From Mycolicibacterium aurum (GTDB lineage: Bacteria > Actinomycetota > Actinomycetes > Mycobacteriales > Mycobacteriaceae): a stretch of 64,000 nt of DNA. The notes beneath the pieces were generated by a model, which was not told where the DNA came from, made no database searches, and saw only the letters and a program-made list of their open reading frames with translations. How positions within the stretch are numbered: the stretch's first letter is position 1; every line of letters begins with the position of its first letter. Below, piece by piece: positions 25,884 to 32,820 of the stretch. The stretch is taken from contig LT549889.1 in assembly GCA_900078775.1 (NCBI GenBank), forward strand, positions 3,472,001 through 3,536,000, given 5' to 3'. The position numbers were made by a program, and so were the translations under genes.

Positions 25884-26630
25884 ATGGTGGTCCGGATCGG
25901 CACGTCGGGCTGGTCTTATGACCATTGGAGGGGCGTGCTGTACCCGCCGGGACTGCCCGCCGCGCGGCGGCTGGACGTGTACGCCGCCGAGTTCGACACC
26001 GTCGAACTGAACGCCAGCTTCTACCGGTGGCCCAAACCGGCCACCTTCGCCGGCTGGCGGCAGCGCCTACCCGAAGGTTTCACCATGACCGTGAAGGCAT
26101 CTCGCGGCCTCACCCACGCCCGCCGGCTCAAGGACCCCGAACAGTGGATCGAGCGGATGGCCGAGGGCTGGGCCGAACTCGGGGACCGGTCGGCGGCGCT
26201 GCTGGCGCAGTTGCATCCCGCCCAGCAGCGCGATGATGACCGGCTGGCGCATTTCCTGACCGCGATGCCCGATGAGATCCCGGTGGTGATGGAGCTGCGC
26301 CACCCGTCCTGGGATGTGCCGGCGGTGTACGACCTGCTGCGCGCACACCACGCGGCCTACGCCGTGATGAGCGGCCCCGGCCTGCCGTGTGTCGTCACCG
26401 CCACCGCGGGTCTGGCCTACCTGCGGCTGCACGGGCCCGCGGACGCGCCGATCTACGCCGGCAACTACCCCACCGCGGAACTGCAGCGCTGGGCCGAGCA
26501 GATCTGCGAATGGGACCGGCAGGGCCGAGATGTGCTGGTGTATTTCAACAATGACCTGGGCGGGCACGCGGTGCGCAATGCCCGGCAGCTGTCGGCCCTG
26601 CTCGCCGAACGGGTACCGCGAATCGAGTAG
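25884..26630 (+). CDS. DUF72 family protein
   Basis: 248 residues, typical of the DUF72 (YecE-like) TIM-barrel family: IGTSGWSYDHWRGVLYP at the N-terminus, FDTVELNASFYRWP, and near the end VLVYFNNDLGGHAVRNA. The fold resembles xylose-isomerase-like barrels; the biochemical role is unknown. An Asn/Glu/His-rich pocket is conserved (ELNASFY, MELRHPSW). It stands alone on the plus strand; no terminator is obvious after it. Confidence 0.9.
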   Translation: MVVRIGTSGWSYDHWRGVLYPPGLPAARRLDVYAAEFDTVELNASFYRWPKPATFAGWRQRLPEGFTMTVKASRGLTHARRLKDPEQWIERMAEGWAELGDRSAALLAQLHPAQQRDDDRLAHFLTAMPDEIPVVMELRHPSWDVPAVYDLLRAHHAAYAVMSGPGLPCVVTATAGLAYLRLHGPADAPIYAGNYPTAELQRWAEQICEWDRQGRDVLVYFNNDLGGHAVRNARQLSALLAERVPRIE

Positions 26631-26725
26631 CGCATTACTCAGCTCACCGGCAGCGGCCCGCGCGACGGTGGATGCGGGGCTACGAATCCACGGATCCCGG
26701 TGTTCCGGCTCACCGCCACCGACGG

Positions 26726-26920
26726 TTAGTTGCGGTTGACCCGGGCCGCCTCGCGGATCAGGTTCGCGAACGCGGCCTCGTCCGGTCGATCGTCCTCGCG
26801 CAGGTCGATAGCGAAGGTCAGCTTGACCTTGTCCTTGTAGGTCTCGACCGTGCAGATCGAGCCGTCCAGCGAAAAATTCGGTACCCCATCAGGATTCGAC
26901 GGTTTGCACGCCCCGAGGTA
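26726..26920 (-). pseudogene. C-terminal remnant of a DUF1801-type protein
   Basis: Downstream of the GNAT stop a frame stays open for about 65 codons and ends at TAA 26728-26726, but has no start codon after the in-frame TAA of the GNAT gene. Its translation (GVPNFSLDGSICTVETYKDK, then VKLTFAIDL, ending in ARVNRN) resembles the C-terminal half of DUF1801 proteins, in which a Pro-Trp/Phe-Ser-x-Gly turn and a YKDHVKLTF-like strand are conserved. Such proteins are usually about 110-140 residues, so the N-terminal half is missing. Read as a broken gene. Confidence 0.55.
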
Positions 26921-27469
26921 TTACCGATGCCGCAGCATCGAATAGACCACCGGCCCCCGCTCGATGCGCGTCGTGGCGGTGACGGTGAACCCGCACCGTT
27001 GATAGAGGCGCACATTGCGCTCGTCGGAGGTTTCCAGGGCCACCGCGACATCCCCGACCGCGGCCAGCCCCGCCGCGACGGTGGCGCCGCCCAGCCCGGC
27101 GCCCTGACTGTCCGGGCGCACGCCCACGGTGGCCAGATTCCACGCGCCGTCGGGTTGTGCCGGAACATCTGCTGCGGCAACGACTTCGAGCCGATCGCCG
27201 TGCAGCGCGGCCACCTGCTGCTGCATCTGGGCGGCCGGCTCGGGGGCGTCCGGCGGCAGCAGCGCGATCACCGCGCGCAGCTCCTCGTCGACCAGCACGA
27301 TGCCCTCGTCCAGGGCGTAACCCAGGTAGAGCCGTTGCAGCCGACGCAGCCGGTCGGGGTAGCCGTCGTGCGGGATCGTCCACCGGGTCCACGGGTAGGC
27401 GTCGAAGGCGGCGGCCAGGGTGTCGGCGGCCGCGTCGAGGTCGGAAGCTGTCGCGGGTCGGATCCTCAC
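26921..27469 (-). CDS. GNAT-family N-acetyltransferase
   Basis: 182 residues, GTG start. The acetyl-CoA pyrophosphate-binding motif is VRPDSQGAGLGGATV, preceded by the beta-4 strand WNLATVGV and followed by LETSDERNVRLYQRCGFTV, the classic GNAT C-terminal half. It would acetylate an amine of a small molecule or protein; the target is not predictable. The gene is followed directly by the DUF1801 remnant. Confidence 0.85.
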   Translation of the reverse strand: MRIRPATASDLDAAADTLAAAFDAYPWTRWTIPHDGYPDRLRRLQRLYLGYALDEGIVLVDEELRAVIALLPPDAPEPAAQMQQQVAALHGDRLEVVAAADVPAQPDGAWNLATVGVRPDSQGAGLGGATVAAGLAAVGDVAVALETSDERNVRLYQRCGFTVTATTRIERGPVVYSMLRHR

Positions 27470-27492
27470 GGGAACCGACCGTAGCGGTGTGT

Positions 27493-28056
27493 CTAGCGGG
27501 GCAGGTAGTGCATATAGACGGTGCCGTCGTGGAACGTCCGGTGTTCGGCCAGCCGCAGATCGAGGCGAGCGTCGTCGGGCAGGGCGCGCAGACCGCCGCC
27601 GATCACCTTCGGGATGACGAAGAACCGGAACTCCTGCACCATGCCGGCCCGGATGGCCGCGGCCGCCGTGGTGGGCCCGAAGATCTCGACGTGATCGGGC
27701 ACCGAGTCGACGATCCGCTGCAACTCGGCCAGGCTCAGCGCGGGGACCAGGCGGACCGGTTCCGGCCCGAGTTCGGCGGGGGTCAGAGTCGCGGACACCA
27801 CCACCTTGTCGATGTCCTTCCAGCGGTGCGCGAACTCCAGTTCGCCCCGGAGTTCCTCCTCCCCGTCCGGGTAGGTCTCCCAGAACCGCATCAGCTCGTA
27901 GGTCCTCCGCCCCATCACCTCGGTGGACACCCGCGCCATCCGGTCGAGGTGCAGGGCGAACACCGCTTCATCCGGGGCGCCCCACTGGAAGTCGCCGTTG
28001 GCGTCGGCGATGTAGCCGTCGACGGACACCGATGTGGTGTAGCTCAGGATTCCCAT
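27493..28056 (-). CDS. Dihydrofolate reductase-like (RibD C-terminal) oxidoreductase
   Basis: 187 residues with the RibD-C/DHFR fold: SYTTSVSVDGYIADANGDFQW at the N-terminus, VMGRRTYELMRFWE, then EIFGPTTAAAAIRAGMVQEF and VIPKVIGGGLRALPD near the C-terminus. Members bind NADPH and reduce pteridine-like or other small substrates; actinobacteria carry many paralogs of unknown role. It is not close to riboflavin or folate genes. Twenty-three bases separate it from the GNAT gene upstream on the other side. Confidence 0.85.
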   Translation of the reverse strand: MGILSYTTSVSVDGYIADANGDFQWGAPDEAVFALHLDRMARVSTEVMGRRTYELMRFWETYPDGEEELRGELEFAHRWKDIDKVVVSATLTPAELGPEPVRLVPALSLAELQRIVDSVPDHVEIFGPTTAAAAIRAGMVQEFRFFVIPKVIGGGLRALPDDARLDLRLAEHRTFHDGTVYMHYLPR

Positions 28057-28097
28057 ACGGCTCCGACCGGCGTCGGCTCAGAAACTCATCGCACCGG

Positions 28098-28910
28098 TCA
28101 GACCGGGGATTCCGCCCGGCGGCGCGTCCGGACCAGGATCACCGCACCGGCGGCCAGGAAGATCACCAGACAGGCCGCGGCCGTGGCTGTGACCTGCGGG
28201 TAGTCACCGGCGAAACCGTCGGCGGACTGATGCTTGACCAGGATCGCGGTGAACGCCCACAGCAGCACCGCCCCGTAGGCGAGGTCGTTGTTGCGCAACA
28301 TCGCCGCGGTCCCGATCGCCGCGGCCACCAGCAGGATGATGACGGCGCAGGTGGACTCGGCCAGGCCGAAGCCGTCCCAGCCGAGGCTGACCAGGAAGAC
28401 CGTGACGTTGGCGACCGTCGCGACGGTGATCCAGCCGAAGTACACGCTGAACGGCACCGCGACCAGCCACGTGTCGCGGGTGCTCAGGCTGGCCGCGCGG
28501 ATGGTCTGCACGATGGCCCCCAGGCTGACCAGGATCACCAGCATCAGCAGGACCGACAGGCCGATCAGGTCGTAGTGCCAGGCCAGGATCCAGCCCGCAT
28601 TGGCCAGCGAGGAGATCGCGAAGTACCGGCCCACCCGGTCCAGCAGGGCGGTGTCGGCGCGGTCGGTGCGGAAGACACCGAACTGGTAGAGCACGTGCAG
28701 GAGCAGCAGCGTGTAGATCACGCCCCAGATGGAGAACGCGTAGCCGGCGGGGGCGAACAGGTTGGGATAGGCGTCGGACACCTCGCCGGTGCGAACGCCG
28801 TTGATCGGCAGCCCGTTGGCAAGCCCGTTGACCGTCACCATCACCAGGTACGTTGCCGCCACCAGCAGGCTGACCGGCCGCACCGCCGTCTTCGTCATCG
28901 CAGATTCCAT
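28098..28910 (-). CDS. TspO/MBR-like tryptophan-rich sensory membrane protein
   Basis: 270 residues from the ATG at 28910 (a GAAGA-type sequence lies just upstream; ATG 28898 is an alternative). Seven to eight hydrophobic segments. The motif FAPAGYAFSIWGVIYTLLL is characteristic of the TspO-like sub-family that covers plant and bacterial tryptophan-rich sensory proteins and tetrapyrrole-binding relatives, though it is longer than typical TspO (about 160 residues). Role unknown; a membrane small-molecule sensor or transporter is possible. Confidence 0.72.
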   Translation of the reverse strand: MESAMTKTAVRPVSLLVAATYLVMVTVNGLANGLPINGVRTGEVSDAYPNLFAPAGYAFSIWGVIYTLLLLHVLYQFGVFRTDRADTALLDRVGRYFAISSLANAGWILAWHYDLIGLSVLLMLVILVSLGAIVQTIRAASLSTRDTWLVAVPFSVYFGWITVATVANVTVFLVSLGWDGFGLAESTCAVIILLVAAAIGTAAMLRNNDLAYGAVLLWAFTAILVKHQSADGFAGDYPQVTATAAACLVIFLAAGAVILVRTRRRAESPV

Positions 28911-29008
28911 CCGTTCTTCACCCGCTGTGCGCTGTCGCAAGGCCGAGCACTGATACCCACGATCGGCCGAGTTCACACCTGGCTGCCCGCGGCTCCTACG
29001 ATGGGCGG

Positions 29009-29635
29009 GTGCTGGCCTCCCTTCTGGCGTTCACCGCGGCCGCTGTGATGATCGTCGTGCTGCCCGGGCCGGACACCCTCGTCGTGGTGCGCAGCCTGGT
29101 CCGCGGCGGGCGCGCCGAAGGCATCCGCACCAGCCTGGGTGTGCTGTGCGGGCTGCTGGTCTGGGTGCTGGCGGCGGTGCTGGGACTGTCGGCGCTGCTG
29201 CAGGCCAGCGAGGTCGGTTACGACGTGCTGCGCATGCTCGGGGCCTGCTATCTGGTGTGGATGGGTGTGCATACGATCCGGTCGCTGCGGCGCGAGGCCC
29301 CCACCGAGTTCGCGGAGTCGGCGAAGTCCTCGCCGCTGCCGAGCTCGAGCGGTTTCACCGCGGGCTTCCTCACCGACGTGTTGAACCCGAAGGTCGGGGT
29401 GCTGTTCATCAGCTTCCTGCCCGGGTTCGTGCCGCAGGGCTATTCGATGACGCTGACGACGCTGGGACTGGGCGCGCTCTACGTGGCGCTGACGGCGATC
29501 TACTGCGCGGTGCTGGTCGCCGCCTCCGGCAAGATCCTGACCGCCATGCGCACCCCGAGGATCCGGCGCCGCATCGACGGGGCGGCCGGGCTGACGCTCA
29601 TCGGGTTCGGCGTGCGGATCGCCACGGAGCGGTAG
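29009..29635 (+). CDS. LysE/RhtB-family exporter
   Basis: 208 residues with six transmembrane segments, GTG start. LysE-family motifs are present: MIVVLPGPDTLVVVRSLVRGG near the N-terminus and GFLTDVLNPKVGVLFISFLPGFV in the middle. Family members export amino acids such as lysine, homoserine and threonine or related compounds. There is no adjacent LysR-type regulator. Its 3' side abuts the duplicated phnA tail and vapC remnant. Confidence 0.9.
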   Translation: MLASLLAFTAAAVMIVVLPGPDTLVVVRSLVRGGRAEGIRTSLGVLCGLLVWVLAAVLGLSALLQASEVGYDVLRMLGACYLVWMGVHTIRSLRREAPTEFAESAKSSPLPSSSGFTAGFLTDVLNPKVGVLFISFLPGFVPQGYSMTLTTLGLGALYVALTAIYCAVLVAASGKILTAMRTPRIRRRIDGAAGLTLIGFGVRIATER

Positions 29636-29678
29636 CGAGGGCTCGCTGGTCCGCGTCGATCCGTTGAGAGCGGCCCCG

Positions 29679-29708
29679 CGCTCACAGGACCTTCTGCACC
29701 ACGCTCGA
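29679..29708. repeat. Direct repeat of the phnA 3' end (copy 1)
   Basis: This 30-base sequence matches 30131-30160, the end of the phnA gene, at 28 positions. On the minus strand it still reads SSVVQKVL-stop, as against SSVVKKVL-stop in the intact gene. The two copies bracket about 420 bases holding a decayed vapC-like gene and a palindrome cluster, so the arrangement looks like an insertion that duplicated the gene end. Confidence 0.75.
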
Positions 29709-29985
29709 TGTACTCGTGGCGTAGCTCGACGACCTTGGTGATGTGGTCAAAGTGGTGGTCTGCGACCAGCACGGTCGCATCATTGACGATGGCATGGCCG
29801 GCAATGATCTGCTCGCGATAGTGCGCGTGTTCTTCGGGCGTGCGAGCGCTGTGCCAGAACTAGAGCACCTGCGGCGGACATGTGACGAACAGGTCGGCCC
29901 GGGCTCGCTCGATGCGCCGCAGCCTCGCGGCGATTCCCTCGTCCCGGGTGGCCAACCTTGCCGCGCCAGCCTTGCTGCGGGGACC
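29690..29985 (-). pseudogene. Decayed vapC-like PIN-domain toxin gene
   Basis: On the minus strand a frame reads ARLATRDEGIAARLRRIERA, then DLFVTCPPQVL, a TAG at 29862-29860, then FWHSARTPEEHAHYREQ, IAGHAIVNDATVLVADHHFD and HITKVVELRHEYIER. The pattern fits VapC toxins: PPQVLE-FxxSARTPEE around the lost Glu, and TVLxxDxxFDHI near the end. The usual MIxxxDTSA start is absent, the TAG interrupts the frame and no vapB antitoxin frame is visible. It is therefore a pseudogene. A palindrome cluster upstream (30001-30057) may be its old operator. Confidence 0.65.
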
Positions 29986-30000
29986 GACAACGCCTCGTGA

Positions 30001-30057
30001 AACGCAGTACTACCGGCAGTACTACCTTTCGGGCAGTACTACCGGTAGTACTGCGTT
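30001..30057. repeat. Nested palindromes built on CAGTACTACC
   Basis: Bases 30001-30016 and 30042-30057 are exact reverse complements (16 bp). Inside, CAGTACTACC occurs three times in direct orientation, and 30033-30054 is a perfect 22-bp palindrome around CCGG. Position and symmetry suggest a multi-site operator, such as a toxin-antitoxin autoregulatory region, now left in front of the broken vapC. A plain terminator is less likely because short repeats are spaced as for protein binding. Confidence 0.6.
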
Positions 30058-30130
30058 CGAGAAGGTTATGTCGCCCCGGAATCTCGCGGCTCAGCCCATG
30101 AGGGCGGCAGACACCTTGAACCGGCTACAC

Positions 30131-30160
30131 CGCTCAGAGGACCTTCTTCACCACGCTCGA
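30131..30160. repeat. Direct repeat of the phnA 3' end (copy 2, in the intact gene)
   Basis: The genuine phnA end: codons for SSVVKKVL and the TGA at 30136-30134. It matches 29679-29708 at 28 of 30 bases. See copy 1 for interpretation. Confidence 0.75.
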
Positions 30161-30490
30161 CTTCAACTGCATCTGCCCGAAGCCCGGCACCTTGGCGTCG
30201 ATGTCGTGATCGCCCACCCCGTCGGTGATCAGTCGGATGCCGCGCACCTTGGTGCCGATCTTCACGACCCCGCCGCCGGCGCCCTTGACCTTCAGACTCT
30301 TGACGATGGTCACGGTGTCGCCATCGGCCAGCGGGTTACCCACCGCATCGGTGACGACACCACCGGATTCGGCGGGCTCGTCGGCACCGGGCGCCCACTC
30401 GTGCGCACACATCGGGCAGACCAGCAGCGCACCCGACTCGTAGGTGAACTCACTGGCACACGCCGGACACGGCGGCAGAACGTCAGACAT
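30134..30490 (-). CDS. PhnA/YjdM-family zinc ribbon protein
   Basis: 118 residues. An N-terminal zinc ribbon (CPACASEFTYESGALLVCPMC) is followed by an SH3-like beta domain (VVTDAVGNPLADGDTVTIVK). This is the YjdM (former PhnA) family, named for alkylphosphonate utilisation but now thought to be a small protein not required for it. The start overlaps the ychF stop by 8 bases in the same direction, so it is the second gene of a ychF-phnA unit. Its 3' 30 bases recur downstream at 29679-29708. Confidence 0.9.
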   Translation of the reverse strand: MSDVLPPCPACASEFTYESGALLVCPMCAHEWAPGADEPAESGGVVTDAVGNPLADGDTVTIVKSLKVKGAGGGVVKIGTKVRGIRLITDGVGDHDIDAKVPGFGQMQLKSSVVKKVL

Positions 30491-31556
30491 TGAAGCGGAA
30501 CTCCACCACGTCCCCGTCGGCCATCACGTAGTCCTTGCCCTCCATCCGGACCTTGCCGGCGGCCTTGGCCGCGGCCATCGACCCGGCTTCCACGAGGTCC
30601 TCGAAGGACACGACCTCGGCCTTGATGAAGCCCTTCTCGAAGTCGGTGTGGATGACACCGGCCGCCTTGGGCGCGGTGTCGCCGCGGTGAATCGTCCACG
30701 CCCGGGCCTCTTTCGGGCCGGCGGTCAGATAGGTCTGCAGGTTCAGGGTGTGGAAACCGGCCCGGGCCAAGGCATCCAGACCCGGCTCGGTCTGCCCGAT
30801 CGACTCCAGCAGTTCCGCCGCGGACTCGTCGTCGAGTTCGATCAGCTCGGACTCGATCTTGGCGTCCAGGAACACCGCGTCCGCCGGTGCCACCAACTCG
30901 CGAAGTTCGGCCTTCTTGGCCTCGTCGGTGAGCACCGACTCGTCGGCGTTGAACACGTACAGGAACGGCTTGGTGGTCATCAGGTTCAGCTCGCGCAGCA
31001 CCGCGGCGTCCGCCCCGGCGGCGAACAGCGTCTTACCCGAATCCAGGATCGCCTGGGCGGCCACCGCGGCCTCCAGCAGCGGCTTGCGGTCCTTGTTGTT
31101 GCGGGCTTCCTTCTCCAGCCGCGGGACGGCCTTCTCCAGGGTCTGCATATCGGCCAGGATCAGCTCGGTCTCGATGACCTCGATGTCCGAGCGCGGGTCC
31201 ACCCGGCCGTCGACGTGCACCACGTCGTCGTCGGCGAAGGCCCGCACCACCTGGCAGATGGCGTCACATTCGCGGATGTTGGCCAGGAACTTGTTGCCCA
31301 GCCCGGCACCCTCGGAGGCACCCTTCACGATGCCCGCGATGTCGACGAACGTCACCGGGGCCGGCACCGTCTTCTCCGAGCCGAAGATCTCGGCGAGCTT
31401 GTCCAGCCGCGGGTCGGGCAGCGCGACCACGCCCTCGTTCGGTTCGATCGTCGCGAACGGATAGTTGGCGGCCAACACGTCATTGCGGGTCAACGCATTG
31501 AATAGTGTCGACTTCCCGACGTTCGGCAGACCGACGATTCCCAGGTTCAAGCTCAC
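30483..31556 (-). CDS. ychF: Redox-regulated ATPase/GTPase YchF
   Basis: 357 residues, full length. Obg-related G-protein domain with P-loop GLPNVGKST (about 9-17), DIAGIVKGASEGAGLG switch region and a NADE segment in place of the NKxD guanine specificity motif, which is why YchF binds ATP as well as GTP. A coiled-coil insert and a C-terminal TGS domain follow, ending in DVVEFRFNV. It acts at the ribosome in stress responses. This is the Rv1112 position in the M. tuberculosis order. Upstream is the divergent DUF6542 gene. Confidence 0.96.
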   Translation of the reverse strand: MSLNLGIVGLPNVGKSTLFNALTRNDVLAANYPFATIEPNEGVVALPDPRLDKLAEIFGSEKTVPAPVTFVDIAGIVKGASEGAGLGNKFLANIRECDAICQVVRAFADDDVVHVDGRVDPRSDIEVIETELILADMQTLEKAVPRLEKEARNNKDRKPLLEAAVAAQAILDSGKTLFAAGADAAVLRELNLMTTKPFLYVFNADESVLTDEAKKAELRELVAPADAVFLDAKIESELIELDDESAAELLESIGQTEPGLDALARAGFHTLNLQTYLTAGPKEARAWTIHRGDTAPKAAGVIHTDFEKGFIKAEVVSFEDLVEAGSMAAAKAAGKVRMEGKDYVMADGDVVEFRFNV

Positions 31557-31639
31557 GGACTCCAGAGTCTAGAGGTTGTGACGGGGTCCTCCGCGCGTGC
31601 TGGCAACACGTCCCCAGGAACAGCCGGTACGGTCGTCAT

Positions 31640-32809
31640 GTGCCAGGTCAGTCCGCGGAGCCGACGGAGTCGGTGAACCGCCGTTCCGCGCCGACTCCGG
31701 AGTCGGCCGCTCCCCGATCCGTACTCGCCGATGCGCAGCGCATTTTCGCCGGGCTCCCGGACCGGCTGCCGGTGAAGATCCCCTGGTGGGGGGCCATTCT
31801 TTTGGCGGTCACGCTGACGGCCGTCGGTTTCGCCTATGACGCGGGCGCCGGCAACGGTGAGCTCGGTTCGGTGTTCGCCGCCTGCTATGTGCTCGGCTGT
31901 CTGCTGGCTGTGGTGCTGGTGCAGCGCTCCGGGTTGTTCACCGCGATGATCCAGCCGCCGTTGATCCTTTTTGTGGCGGTGCCCACGTCGTACTTCCTGT
32001 TCCATAGCTCACAGATCGACGGGCTGAAGGACATCCTGATCAACTGCGGCTACCCGCTGATCCAGCGGTTCCCGCTGATGTTCTTCACCGCTTTGTTGGT
32101 GCTGGCGCTCGGCCTGCTCCGCTGGTACCTGCTGCGCGGCGTCGAGGAGACCGCCGACGACGCCGAGGTCCCGGCCGCCGCCCCGCGCCGGGCGGCCCGC
32201 CGTACCGCCCGGGCCAAGGCCGCGGCCGAGCAGACCGAGCGGCCGCGCACCCCGCGCCGGCCCCGCGGTGAGGCCGCCGAACCGCATGAGCGTCCCCGTC
32301 GCCCGCGTACCGGCGCGCCGTCACGGGCCCGGCACAACCGTCCGCCCGAGTCCGACATCGCCGCCTCGGCCGCTGCCGCCGACCGCCGGGAACGGGCCGC
32401 CACCCGCGACCGTTCGGGCCGGCCGCCCCGCCCCGCAGAGGGGCCGGTGGACCCGGCCCGGCGTACCCGGCGGGTGCGCGACCCCCGCGACCAGCGCGAC
32501 CAGCGCGACCCCGTCGAGCCTCGCCGCCGCAACGCCTACGACAGCCCCTACGGCGCGTCGGTCGACGCGGACCCCTACGAGCGGCCGCGTCGCCGGCCCC
32601 GGCCGGAGGGTTACGAGCCCCGCTACCAACCGGGCTACTCCCCCGACGACCGCTACGCCGATCCGTATCCGCAGCGGCCGCGCCGCCCCGCACCGGACCC
32701 GAGCCACCACCCGGTGTCCCGGGTGCGCTACCGCAGCTCCGATGACGAGCCGCGCGGCCGGTCGCGCAGCCACCGCCGCGACGCGGACTTCTGGGACGAC
32801 GAGAACTGA
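31640..32809 (+). CDS. DUF6542 membrane protein with long disordered Arg/Pro tail
   Basis: 389 residues from a GTG at 31640, the first plausible start beyond the ychF gene. About 50-190 holds four hydrophobic helices (IPWWGAILLAVTLTAVGFAYD and following), the DUF6542 domain. The C-terminal half is low complexity and strongly basic, with repeated DPRDQRDQRDP, RRPR and YxxxYxPGYSP segments, ending in DADFWDDEN. It fits the Rv1111c position. Role unknown; the tail suggests an envelope or nucleic-acid/protein scaffold function, which is a guess. Confidence 0.82.
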   Translation: MPGQSAEPTESVNRRSAPTPESAAPRSVLADAQRIFAGLPDRLPVKIPWWGAILLAVTLTAVGFAYDAGAGNGELGSVFAACYVLGCLLAVVLVQRSGLFTAMIQPPLILFVAVPTSYFLFHSSQIDGLKDILINCGYPLIQRFPLMFFTALLVLALGLLRWYLLRGVEETADDAEVPAAAPRRAARRTARAKAAAEQTERPRTPRRPRGEAAEPHERPRRPRTGAPSRARHNRPPESDIAASAAAADRRERAATRDRSGRPPRPAEGPVDPARRTRRVRDPRDQRDQRDPVEPRRRNAYDSPYGASVDADPYERPRRRPRPEGYEPRYQPGYSPDDRYADPYPQRPRRPAPDPSHHPVSRVRYRSSDDEPRGRSRSHRRDADFWDDEN

Positions 32810-32820
32810 GCGCCGCCGGG

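Noticed and set aside
30001..30057. Three CAGTACTACC units as a possible CRISPR array
   Set aside because: The units are 10 bp, irregularly spaced by 1-8 bases and arranged as inverted as well as direct repeats; there are no spacers or cas genes.
31505..31639. Earlier start for the DUF6542 gene inside ychF
   Set aside because: It would read through the divergent promoter and 50 bases of ychF; residues before the GTG at 31640 show no family-like character.
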